Of a DNA stretch of 64,000 nucleotides, positions 33,570 through 41,777 are shown one piece after another (the stretch's first letter is position 1; each line of letters starts with the position of its first letter). The stretch spans positions 930,001-994,000 of the forward strand of contig JAWKTX010000001.1 of NCBI GenBank assembly GCA_041398825.1, written 5' to 3'. The stretch is from Planctomycetaceae bacterium. Lineage in GTDB: Bacteria > Planctomycetota > Planctomycetia > Planctomycetales > Planctomycetaceae. Under the pieces are notes generated by a model. That model ran no database searches. It worked only from the letters and a program-made list of their open reading frames with translations, and had not been told where the DNA came from. Both the position numbers and the translations under genes were made by a program.

Positions 33570-33983
33570 GAAGTAACCGGTTAGTCAGCCAGTTGCTCTG
33601 AGTCCATGCCAGTCAGCTTGCGGTATTCGCAGATTTTGGGCGCTGTTACAGGTCACCAGATTCTGAGTCATTCATAGTGTGGCTGTTCATACCTAGTATC
33701 AAAACGTGTGAAAGCGTTTAAGGGGGAATGCCGGTAGCGTGCCGACTTGTTGTAGTCACGAGTACTTTCGTAATCTCCTCAGGAATCCCCTGGCATTTTT
33801 TTATTTCGATTTGCGTTTCCGGAATTGAAAAGCAATTGAACTCAGGTTGAGAAGACTAGAGTCCGGAGGAATTGGCGGCTCGACATTCGAGCATCGTGTT
33901 GAGTCAATGACAGATGCGAGTGTGGTTTGTGGGAAGAAACTCAACCAGCGTCGAGGCGATGGGACCTAAGCAGAACAGGTGAT
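33570..33983. other. Intergenic region before the second ECF sigma gene
   Basis: 414 bases between divergent genes. No supported gene. Presumably holds promoters on both sides. Confidence 0.4.
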
Positions 33984-34514
33984 ATGGCACCACCAAAGAA
34001 GAATTGGGACTGGCGACAGGATCCCGAGTTTCTGGCCCAGTTGTCGCTTGATTTGCGGCGATTGGCGATTCGTCGACTGCGATCCGGCGTCCGCGATTTG
34101 TCCGTATCGTCACTGGTTCAGGAGTCACTCGTGCGACTGTTGAATTCGGGGAATCTGCAGGCAGCACCAGGCCGCGCCTATGTGCATGCGGCGGCCGCCA
34201 GAGCAATGCGGTTTGTGATCGTCGATCATGCGCGAGCCAGCTCCGCTGCAAAACGAGATCTGCCTCAGGAAACTCTTGTTCTGGAAAAAGTAGTCGATAC
34301 TTTGCAACGGCACCAACTGGACATCCTTGCGCTGGATGAAGCGATGGAATCTCTTATGAAGATCTCTGAGCGTCAGGCAGCGGTAGTCGAACTCAGGTTT
34401 TTTGGTGGCCTCACGATGCCCGAGGTCGCTCATGCACTTGATCTCTCGCTTGGGACGGTCGAAGCCGACTGGCGGGCTGCAAGAAACTGGCTTTACCGGT
34501 TCCTGAATCGATAG
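33984..34514 (+). CDS. ECF-type RNA polymerase sigma factor (PF07638 group)
   Basis: 176 residues from the ATG at 33984, with AGGTGAT directly upstream. Region 2: LDLRRLAIRRLRSG, SLVQESLVRLLNSG, AAAARAMRFVIVDHARA. Region 4: SERQAAVVELRFFGGLTMPEVAHALDLSLGTVEADW (helix-turn-helix; shown as LTMPEVAHALDLSLGTVEAD). The N-terminus is lysine- and tryptophan-rich. It stops about 50 bases before the kinase start, a clear sigma/kinase pair as in the island. Confidence 0.9.
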   Translation: MAPPKKNWDWRQDPEFLAQLSLDLRRLAIRRLRSGVRDLSVSSLVQESLVRLLNSGNLQAAPGRAYVHAAAARAMRFVIVDHARASSAAKRDLPQETLVLEKVVDTLQRHQLDILALDEAMESLMKISERQAAVVELRFFGGLTMPEVAHALDLSLGTVEADWRAARNWLYRFLNR

Positions 34515-34562
34515 TCGGTGCAGCCATTGAAGTCCCTGATGATTCGTCGGAAATGCTGTGTT

Positions 34563-36677
34563 ATGGATTCTGAACTCTCCCCTCCCGATTCTTTCTTGAA
34601 TGACAGTCTTGCTGAATTACTCAACCGAGACCTGGTAGCGGAATGGGCGGACGGCTGGACTGGTCGCGAGATCGATGACTATCGCCTGGAATCGTTAGCG
34701 GGTTACGGTAGCTATGGCATTGTGTTCCGCGCGAAACGTTTTGAGCCCTACGAGGAAATTGTGGCCATCAAATTGATGCCTTTCCGAGCAGGCACCATTA
34801 AGCTGACCAGCCAGTTTCAGCGAGAATGCCAGACTCTTGCCGATCTCCGACATCCCGGTATTGCCGCGATTCTAAACGCGGGAGTGACGGAAGATGGCGT
34901 TCCTTACATCGTGATGCCGTTCATTGATGGTGTACCGATCGATCAATGGGTTACTGGCCATGCAAAGGAATCGAATGAAAGTCCATGGGACCGAATCGCG
35001 GAGCTGGCAATTCAACTATGCGACGCCATTGTGTTCGCTCATCAGCAGGGCGTAATTCACTGTGACCTGAAGCCCGATAATGTGTTGGTTACGGAAGCAG
35101 GGCAGCTGTTTGTTACTGACCTCGGACTGGCCGTGCGATTGGACCAACTGGATGAAACCGTAACGCGAGGGTCCTGGTTGCCGGGGACGGTCGGCTATTC
35201 GGCTCCAGAAATCATTGCTTCACGCAAGACCGCATCGACATCGGTCGACATCTATTCGATCGGCGCAATTCTATACAAGTTGCTGACCGGACAGACTCCG
35301 CACGGTCATAGTGGCTGGCTGGAATCATTGATCGCCACCGTTCAGCAACCGGCTGTCCCTGTAATCGATCGGATGCCGGATGTACCGGAGACTCTGGCCA
35401 GCATTTGTGATCGATGCCTCCAAAAAGATGCTGAGAATCGGTATCCGTCCGTCGGTGAACTGCTCGAGCATCTGCAGCTGTTCGTTGAAGGGAAACAGCC
35501 TAAAGTACGCCAGTATCAGATCGATGAAGCCAGACTACTTCGAAGAAAGATGCTTGTTGTTTGCAGTGGTTTCCTGCTGCTGATAATCGCAGGTCTTCAG
35601 TGGCTGTCATCAGATAAGGACGACAATTCAATGGAGGGCGGACGCACCCCTGCGGCGCTATTGGAAACCGCAGTCGCCCCGGGCCGACCATCAATCGACG
35701 CTGAAGCTGCGATGGTACAGCAGGTGAATGAAATACGGAAGAACGTCATTCTGCCTGCTTCTCGAAGCCCCCGAAACCCCGGCGACGTTCCAGGGCAATT
35801 TGAAACTCTCAGAGAAGCAACCGGCCGGCTGGAGGCAATTCTGCAACGGGCTCCCGGTAATCCCACAATTCGTCAGCGAACGGGCGACGCTCATCACTTT
35901 ACAGGGATTGCAGCTTCCTACGCAGAGTACTTCGTGGAAGCTGAACGAGCTTACCTGAGATGTCAGGAATTGTTTGATTCCCTGGCCATGGAGTTTCCCG
36001 ACAACGTCGACTACAAGTTTTCGCAGTTCGCGACTCGCTTCAGTCGAGCTTCCATCTGTGGTCCAACATTGTTGCGAAAGCAGTTGCATGAAGAATGCCT
36101 GGACGTTATCGGACAGATCGTTGGTCTGGAGCCCGATAATGTCGACTACATGGATGCCGTTGCGGCAACCTACGGTGCCCTCGCCGCGGATTATCAGGAA
36201 GTACTTGACGAATTCAGTCTGGACAAGATTGAAGAAATGTCGCTGGAAAGTCGCAGGTGGTCTCAAAGTGCCTGCTCCCACCCGGATGCGAAACCATTAC
36301 ATCGCAAGCACCTTGTCAAGAGTGCTCACCTACTGTTCTACGTTGAAAAAAAACGAGGAGAATACGGCAAGGCCGCCTCTTGGCTGGATGAGGCTCTGGT
36401 GCACTGCAGGCAGTTCGAAGCAGAGTGCCCTCATCCGGAGCATTCAGAACTGTTGTTCGTCACTCTGTGTGACTACGCAGAATTCGCCGAAGAGGCGAAG
36501 CAGTTTGAGCTGGCTGAAAGCCTGCGAGCCGAAGCAGAGCGTGTGCTCGGCAAGATAAGCGAATTCGTTCCGGAGTGGGGTGAGCTTGAAAACCTCACCG
36601 ATCGTATTCAAAGTTCGCGAGGCGAGGGTTCGGGGCGGAAAAACTCTGTCAGTCCGGTCGAACCGACAGGCAAGTGA
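34563..36677 (+). CDS. Membrane Ser/Thr protein kinase (non-RD type)
   Basis: 704 residues. I chose the ATG at 34563, with GGAAA 8 bases before it, over GTG 34518 and ATG 34539. Kinase domain about 40-310: GYGSYGIVFRAK, Lys in VAIKLMPF, catalytic loop HCDLKPDNVL (166), DLG in place of DFG (186), YSAPEIIAS, VDIYSIGAILYKLLTG. Asp, Lys and Asn of catalysis are kept, but the Arg of HRD is Cys, so activation-loop control is likely to differ. Membrane segment LLVVCSGFLLLIIAGLQWL at about 330-348 (written in part: VCSGFLLLIIAGLQWL), then a helical, TPR-like extracytoplasmic part rich in Glu, Ala and Arg. Partner of the sigma factor just upstream. Confidence 0.88.
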   Translation: MDSELSPPDSFLNDSLAELLNRDLVAEWADGWTGREIDDYRLESLAGYGSYGIVFRAKRFEPYEEIVAIKLMPFRAGTIKLTSQFQRECQTLADLRHPGIAAILNAGVTEDGVPYIVMPFIDGVPIDQWVTGHAKESNESPWDRIAELAIQLCDAIVFAHQQGVIHCDLKPDNVLVTEAGQLFVTDLGLAVRLDQLDETVTRGSWLPGTVGYSAPEIIASRKTASTSVDIYSIGAILYKLLTGQTPHGHSGWLESLIATVQQPAVPVIDRMPDVPETLASICDRCLQKDAENRYPSVGELLEHLQLFVEGKQPKVRQYQIDEARLLRRKMLVVCSGFLLLIIAGLQWLSSDKDDNSMEGGRTPAALLETAVAPGRPSIDAEAAMVQQVNEIRKNVILPASRSPRNPGDVPGQFETLREATGRLEAILQRAPGNPTIRQRTGDAHHFTGIAASYAEYFVEAERAYLRCQELFDSLAMEFPDNVDYKFSQFATRFSRASICGPTLLRKQLHEECLDVIGQIVGLEPDNVDYMDAVAATYGALAADYQEVLDEFSLDKIEEMSLESRRWSQSACSHPDAKPLHRKHLVKSAHLLFYVEKKRGEYGKAASWLDEALVHCRQFEAECPHPEHSELLFVTLCDYAEFAEEAKQFELAESLRAEAERVLGKISEFVPEWGELENLTDRIQSSRGEGSGRKNSVSPVEPTGK

Positions 36678-36817
36678 CCTGCGAAAGAGCACAGGCATAC
36701 CGCGCACGATTTCATACCCCGGGATCGTCGGATTCGATACCGGTGGATGAGCGAGACCTGGTTGCGCGTGCCCCGGGCGTTAACCGGAGCCGGTTCTGTA
36801 AGCTCTGCGGCAACGCG

Positions 36818-37948
36818 TTACCAGCGGAAGACCCCGGTTCCCCAGCTGAGGCCCGCTCCGAAACCGCACATCACCACAATGTCACCTCGATTGATACGTC
36901 CCTTTTGGGAGGCTTCATCCAGCGCGATTGGTATCGAAGCGGCTGATGTATTGCCGACTCGATCAAGGTTGCAGTAGACCTTTTCTCTGGGGATCCCGAG
37001 CTCTTTCATCGCGTGGTCAATAATTCGGATATTGGCCTGATGGAGCACGAACAAGCCGACATCTTCGACACCGATGCCAGCGGTCGTTAAGACCTGTTGA
37101 ATGGTTTCTGTGACCGCCTGGATGGCCCACTTGAAGACATTGCGACCATCCATTTTCAGGTAATGTTCTCCAGAAGCGATCAATTCTGGTGTCAGCGGCT
37201 TTCGTGTTCCGCCAGCAGGTCGGTCAAGAAGGCTGCCACCCGCTCCATCAGCCCCAAGCTGATAGCAAATCAGACCCTGAGTTCGATCGCCTGCTTCGAG
37301 CAGGACAGCTCCTGCGCCGTCACCGAACAGAGGAGCCGTTCTCTGGTCAGTTTGTTCGACAATTCGACTGTTCAGGTCCGCCCCAATGATCAGGGCAAGC
37401 TTTGAGTTTCCGGTAGCAACGAACTGAGCGCCAGTTGTCAATGCATACATGAATCCGGAGCACGCGGCCTGCACGTCCATCGCTGGCGCATCCAGCTTCA
37501 GCTTGTCCTGCACGAGGCACGCCGTTGATGGGCAGGTGAAATCAGGAGTGAACGTGCCGACAATCAGCAAATCGATGTCGCTGGCATCCACGCCTGCTCG
37601 TTCAATTGCATTTCGGGCAGCCTGAACCGCCAGATCGCTTGTATTTTCGTAGGGGCCGGCGATCCGTCTTTCGAGAATCCCTGTTCGGCGTTCAATCCAG
37701 CCGGGTTCGAACCCATAGCGAGCTTCAAGTTGCTCGTTGGTGACAACGTTCTCGGGAACGCTGGATCCAATCGCCCGAATCTGGATGCCGGTGAGTTGGT
37801 TTGTTCGCTTCGAACGACGGAAGAGCAGCCTGGCATCGCTTCCGTTCTCTGAACGAAGGGCTGGCTGGAGCTCACTACGAACGGTATTCGGGTCGATCGC
37901 TGCGGGAACGCCCACGGCCTCTTGCAGTTCAGTCGCTCTAGAATTCAT
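36818..37948 (-). CDS. fabH: 3-oxoacyl-ACP synthase III (FabH)
   Basis: Starts fatty-acid synthesis by condensing acetyl-CoA with malonyl-ACP in the cytoplasm. Core from about residue 55: IRAIGSSVPENVVTNEQL, WIERRTGILERR, catalytic Cys in QAACSGFMYAL, FGDGAGAVLLE, His in LFVLHQANIRIIDH, Asn in RVGNTSAASIP, and GFGAGLSWGTGVFRW at the end. The ATG at 37948 leaves about 50 extra residues (MNSRATELQEAVGV...) before the normal FabH start. They have no signal and may be a real extension or a wrong start. Convergent to the kinase gene. Confidence 0.9.
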   Translation of the reverse strand: MNSRATELQEAVGVPAAIDPNTVRSELQPALRSENGSDARLLFRRSKRTNQLTGIQIRAIGSSVPENVVTNEQLEARYGFEPGWIERRTGILERRIAGPYENTSDLAVQAARNAIERAGVDASDIDLLIVGTFTPDFTCPSTACLVQDKLKLDAPAMDVQAACSGFMYALTTGAQFVATGNSKLALIIGADLNSRIVEQTDQRTAPLFGDGAGAVLLEAGDRTQGLICYQLGADGAGGSLLDRPAGGTRKPLTPELIASGEHYLKMDGRNVFKWAIQAVTETIQQVLTTAGIGVEDVGLFVLHQANIRIIDHAMKELGIPREKVYCNLDRVGNTSAASIPIALDEASQKGRINRGDIVVMCGFGAGLSWGTGVFRW

Positions 37949-38270
37949 GCGGATTTCGTTCCGGAAAGAACAGATGATTCCTGACCGAGAACTGCCTCGT
38001 GCTTCCCCAGCAATCACACCTGGCTTCTTCGGTTACACTTTCCCATGAGACCCAGTGGGTAAACACCGTCGACATCGAATAGTTACGGTATCGAGCCATG
38101 CTACCTGACGAACATTGCCGCCTGAATTCGTGACCGGGTATTCCCCAATACCCATGCCGTGTGGCAGTCTACCCGGTTATTTAACTGAATGAAACCTCGA
38201 CTCGACCACTCGCCGACTATAAATCCTGCGTTATTTGTCGAATTGCCCTCATCCTGGTCACGATTGAGAT
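37949..38270. other. Intergenic region between the ExeA-like gene and fabH
   Basis: 322 bases, both neighbours on the minus strand. No gene or structure that I can support; the fabH promoter should be here. Confidence 0.4.
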
Positions 38271-39032
38271 TTACGCGGCCGATCGAAGGCCAACTTCAAG
38301 GGCCAATTCTCGCACAATATGCTCGTCAATAGCCAGATCAGGCGTCGTTTCGTGGACGACGTGCAGGACATTGCACAGCTGGGTCAAGCGTGCGGGGAGA
38401 CCCTGGGCCAGTGAAGTGATCTCTTCAAGGGCGTTTTGGGTCAGGGACTGCCCGTTCTCGGTGAGCGCCCCCAGCATTTTCATGGCGAAAGCAGCGGATT
38501 CGGCGCGGGATAATCGCGGAAGTTCCACTCTCAGCTCCGCGTCGTCGATGAGGCCTCCGGTTGGTAATGTGCTGGCGGCCATCACGATCGAAAACATTCC
38601 CTCAGTCTGAGCAGCCACGGCGGCCAGGTATCGAATGGCCCCCTGAAAATCGCCGAACCCGTGGTCCAGATCGTCCAGGATCAACAGTGTTTTCAGGCCA
38701 CAATGTGCGCGGCCCAGGATTTCGTCGCGGATGCTGATCAGGGTCGCAGCTTTGTTCTGCTGGCTGGCAGCCGGAAGCGAGAATACGGATGCGATGTGCC
38801 AGAACAGAGTCTCTGCATCCATTCCGGCCACGTTGACCATTGGGCATGAGAATTGTTGTCGCGTCAGAATTTGTTTTAGCTTTGCAAGCACGACGGTTCG
38901 ACCGGAGCCGGTCTGTCCCTGAATCAACGCCATTGTCGTGCCGGATTCAACGAGGTAAAGGAGCCGATTCAGGGCTTCGACGTGAGTCGGTGTTTCCAGA
39001 AATTCCGGCGTTTCGACTTTTCGCCCAAACAT
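38271..39032 (-). CDS. ExeA/MshM-like AAA ATPase
   Basis: 253 residues. P-loop GQTGSGRTVV (the usual GK[ST] Lys is Arg), Walker B LLILDDLDHG, sensor-like VMAASTLP, then a winged-helix-like end with EEITSLAQGLPARLTQLC, the pattern of ExeA/TniB-type ATPases. The opening EFLETPTHVEALNRLLYLVE is typical of the group. The ATG at 39032 has AGGA 8 bases upstream. ExeA proteins couple ATP to secretion-pore or pilus assembly; the closely related transposition ATPases are less likely as no transposase is near. The P-loop Arg may weaken ATP hydrolysis. Confidence 0.78.
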   Translation of the reverse strand: MFGRKVETPEFLETPTHVEALNRLLYLVESGTTMALIQGQTGSGRTVVLAKLKQILTRQQFSCPMVNVAGMDAETLFWHIASVFSLPAASQQNKAATLISIRDEILGRAHCGLKTLLILDDLDHGFGDFQGAIRYLAAVAAQTEGMFSIVMAASTLPTGGLIDDAELRVELPRLSRAESAAFAMKMLGALTENGQSLTQNALEEITSLAQGLPARLTQLCNVLHVVHETTPDLAIDEHIVRELALEVGLRSAA

Positions 39033-39355
39033 GATTTGTCCTTTTTGCACGACTGCAAACTTCGGGTCCCAACTACCAGAATGGCGGCGTCGACAGGTCT
39101 ATTGCTGGCAACTCCTGCTATAAACCCACTGATCGGCAGAATCGGCGGATCTGGCGCAGTGGATTCGTGCGAAACGGGTTCGGATGAGAACCAGGACTGC
39201 TGATGCGGAAGCATTTCAGGCGGCTTGACACGATGGCTGGCAGGATCTGCAATTCTTTCGAGCATCGCCGGACATTGTCTGTGCCACCGGTGGTCGAAGC
39301 TGTCGGCTTCCCGTTTGAATTTCATCCCCCGCTAAATCTCCGGAAAAAATTTGAA
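39033..39355. other. Divergent promoter region of the ATPase and purM
   Basis: 323 bases. The open frame that runs into purM from 39203 has no ribosome site in this part. Nothing else seen. Confidence 0.45.
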
Positions 39356-40411
39356 ATGACTGAGTTCAGTTACCGCTCTGCCGGGGTAGATCTTGAGCTG
39401 TACGAGCAATCAATGGAGCGTCTGCCGGCGTTGATGAGGCGCACCCACACTCCTGGTGTGATGGATCTGCCGGGCGGATTTGCCGGTCTGTTTCGGTTGT
39501 GTGCGGAAAAGAAATGGAGCGACCCGGTTCTGGTCTCCGGAACAGATGGGGTTGGCACCAAAATCAAGGCTGCCATCCTCGCGAATCGGTTTGACACCAT
39601 CGGCATCGATCTCGTCGCAATGTGTGTCAACGATTGCCTCTGCCTGGGGGCAACTCCCCTGTTCTTCCTCGACTATGTCGCAATGGGCAAAGACGATCCG
39701 GCGCTCCTGGAACAGCTGGTTCGCGGCGTGAGTGATGGGTGCCTGCAGTCGGGGGCCGCCTTACTGGGCGGCGAAACTGCGATCATGCCGGACCTGTACG
39801 CGGTTGGCGACTTCGATATGGCAGGTTTTTGTGTTGCGGCCGCAGAACGGTCCGAGCTTGTGGATGGCCGTCTTCGCGTACAGCCCGGGGATGTGCTTAT
39901 CGGCGTTCCATCGTCTGGTTTCCACAGCAATGGCTACAGCCTTGTCCGAAAGGTCGTGTTCGAACACGCAAGGCTGGAGATTGATCGGCCGATCGATCTG
40001 CTGGGGTGCACTGTTGGTGATGCTCTGCTGCGCCCGACACGTATTTACGCAAATACTGTTGCATCGGCCCTGGCGGTGGCTGGCAATTCTGAAATTCACG
40101 CCATCGCTCATATCACAGGTGGCGGAATTGCTGACAACCTGGAACGAGTTCTTCCAAAGAATGTTCGGGCGGTTGTCAACCGGGATGCCTGGAAGGTGCC
40201 TCCGGTATTTACGTGGCTTCAAAGTCTTGCCAGTGTTGCCGACGACGAAATGGCCCGGGTGTTCAATATGGGAATCGGCCTGATCCTCGCGGTGCCCGAA
40301 GGCCGTGCACAGGTCGTGCTGGAGGCGTGTTCGACAGAAGAATACCCGGCTGTTCGCCTCGGAATGATTGAAGCGCAGTCCGAAGAAAACCCCGTCGTTG
40401 TTGTGCAGTGA
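39356..40411 (+). CDS. purM: Phosphoribosylformylglycinamidine cyclo-ligase (AIR synthase)
   Basis: 351 residues, the normal length. Makes AIR from FGAM with ATP, step five of purine synthesis, cytoplasmic. Motifs: YRSAGVDLELYEQSMERL, LVSGTDGVGTKIKAAI, GIDLVAMCVNDCLCLGATPL, FFLDYVAMGK, LLGGETAIMPDLY, GVPSSGFHSNGYSLVRKV, HITGGGIADNLERVLP, VFNMGIGLILAV. The ATG at 39356, with GGAAAAA upstream, matches the family start. The longer frame (39203) adds about 50 residues of no use. No other pur gene is adjacent. Confidence 0.95.
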   Translation: MTEFSYRSAGVDLELYEQSMERLPALMRRTHTPGVMDLPGGFAGLFRLCAEKKWSDPVLVSGTDGVGTKIKAAILANRFDTIGIDLVAMCVNDCLCLGATPLFFLDYVAMGKDDPALLEQLVRGVSDGCLQSGAALLGGETAIMPDLYAVGDFDMAGFCVAAAERSELVDGRLRVQPGDVLIGVPSSGFHSNGYSLVRKVVFEHARLEIDRPIDLLGCTVGDALLRPTRIYANTVASALAVAGNSEIHAIAHITGGGIADNLERVLPKNVRAVVNRDAWKVPPVFTWLQSLASVADDEMARVFNMGIGLILAVPEGRAQVVLEACSTEEYPAVRLGMIEAQSEENPVVVVQ

Positions 40412-40463
40412 CCAGCTGAGAAACCCAGACATTTATTTTAAACCAGTCCGATGGGAGTACGAA

Positions 40464-40985
40464 GTGGGAATCATTTACCTGCAGAAGCTGAATAACGACG
40501 TCGTTTCGCATTGTTCGTGTGAAGACGGCCGCGTTTCGTTTCCGGGCCAGATGGATTGCCCCTGGTGCGGCTGCGGATGGCTCTTCAGCTGTGTGACGTG
40601 TTGCAAAGCATTCACGTTTGCTAAAGGCGTGGAACTGGATGCGACATGGGAAGAAGTCGCCACTGAAGCCATCCGAAATAGCTGGGAAGAAGAGCCGACT
40701 GCCGAGGACGTTGCCTCATGGGTGGAGGCCATGCAGGAATTACTTGAGTGCGTTGAAGTCGGTGAGACCTATGTTTACCTCGATGGCGCGGTGATTCCGG
40801 CCGATGTTGACGGAGTCGAATTTGAGGGCTGGCATTCCCTTCATAAACTCGACATGCTGCCTCAGGTGGAAGCGATTCAGAATCCCTCGATTGTGGACGA
40901 CGTGCTGGCTAATAAAGAATACTGGATGCAGACAGCGCTTCCTGATTCAGAATGGGATGACGAAGAAGATGACGAATCCGAATGA
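40464..40985 (+). CDS. Cys-rich hypothetical protein with zinc-ribbon-like N-terminus (173 aa)
   Basis: Not a family I can name. GTG at 40464 has GGGAG 8 bases upstream, while the open frame begins earlier inside purM. The first 60 residues hold closely spaced Cys and His (HCSCEDG, MDCPWCGCGW, SCVTCCKAFTF), fit for a zinc ribbon. The rest is acidic and ends DSEWDDEEDDESE. Soluble, no signal. It follows purM by 52 bases in the same direction and may be co-transcribed with it. Confidence 0.7.
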   Translation: MGIIYLQKLNNDVVSHCSCEDGRVSFPGQMDCPWCGCGWLFSCVTCCKAFTFAKGVELDATWEEVATEAIRNSWEEEPTAEDVASWVEAMQELLECVEVGETYVYLDGAVIPADVDGVEFEGWHSLHKLDMLPQVEAIQNPSIVDDVLANKEYWMQTALPDSEWDDEEDDESE

Positions 40986-41021
40986 AAATCTGGCCGGTGA
41001 AGAAACGGTGCGGGAAAGGCA

Positions 41022-41369
41022 ATGAATGATATTCGTCGCGACCTGATCCGGAAGCGTCGCTACGTAGGTTGGATCGCAACTGGGTGCCTGACCGCTGCTG
41101 CCGTGGCTTTTCTAAACGGCGATTTTCAGTCTGCCTGGGCCAGTTCCTGCCTTCGGATTGGCATCGTGCTGGGGGCCATGTGGGCCGCTCTTCCGACGCG
41201 AACTCGCCCTGCTGCCTGGGAACATCTATCTGGCTGGAAACTACTTGCGATTATTGTTTGCGTCGCATACGCGAAAAGTCTGCGTTTTGCCCTGCCCGTT
41301 CTGCTGGTGGCAGTTCCAATACTACTGGTTGGATTTGCGCTGGGGCGATTTTTCCGCCGAAGCAAATAG
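41022..41369 (+). CDS. Small membrane protein (115 aa)
   Basis: Unknown family. A basic N-terminus (RRDLIRKRRY) and about four hydrophobic segments (WIATGCLTAAAVAFL, SCLRIGIVLGAMWAAL, LLAIIVCVAYA, ALPVLLVAVPILLVGFAL) ending in FFRRSK, so an inner-membrane protein. GGAAAGG just before the ATG. It lies 36 bases after the Cys-rich gene, consistent with one operon. Confidence 0.72.
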   Translation: MNDIRRDLIRKRRYVGWIATGCLTAAAVAFLNGDFQSAWASSCLRIGIVLGAMWAALPTRTRPAAWEHLSGWKLLAIIVCVAYAKSLRFALPVLLVAVPILLVGFALGRFFRRSK

Positions 41370-41777
41370 CTTTGTCCCTGTCGTCCGCTCGTAGTGATTT
41401 CAGCGGGCGATTGGTTGATGACGTGTTTGCCAGTTTTTCCGGGAAGCTGATGTTGCGTCCGGGCAACATGAAGTGTTTCAGGCTTTAAACATGCGTGGCC
41501 AATCCACGCGCATTGACTTGCAAATGGGCGATTCATTTGCCAATTGCCCAGCCTTTTTCGCTGGACTCTCTTTGCGGTGTACATTCTGACAACAGCGAAT
41601 AACAAAGGCTGGTCCGACGTGCAGACCTGTGGACGTGTCGAGGTTCCGCGACGTTTGTTTCGGGATTCTCACACCTTTTGTGACTTCCTGAACTAGTGTT
41701 TCCATTGATGAACCATGCGCCGGGGTTCCCTGACGGGCCGGGCTGAATTGAAAGTTGCGAGAGAGAGAAAGAATCCA
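41370..41777. other. Leader region of the exopolysaccharide locus
   Basis: 408 bases without a supported gene. It holds a hairpin GCGTGG-CCAAT-CCACGC (41493-41509) and, 10 bases on, two overlapping, mutually exclusive hairpins (41520-41558; separate entry). Confidence 0.55.
41520..41558 (+). promoter_or_regulatory. Possible transcription attenuator
   Basis: Stem one GCAAATG / CATTTGC (41520-41540). Stem two TGGGCGATT / AATTGCCCA (41525-41550, one G-U pair), followed after GCC by TTTTT. The two share bases 41525-41540 and so cannot form together: the second is terminator-like, the first would prevent it. About 220 bases upstream of the first exopolysaccharide gene. Confidence 0.42.

Noticed and set aside
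38271..39032. TniB-like transposition ATPase marking a Tn7-like element
   Set aside because: No transposase, no terminal repeats and no target duplication nearby.
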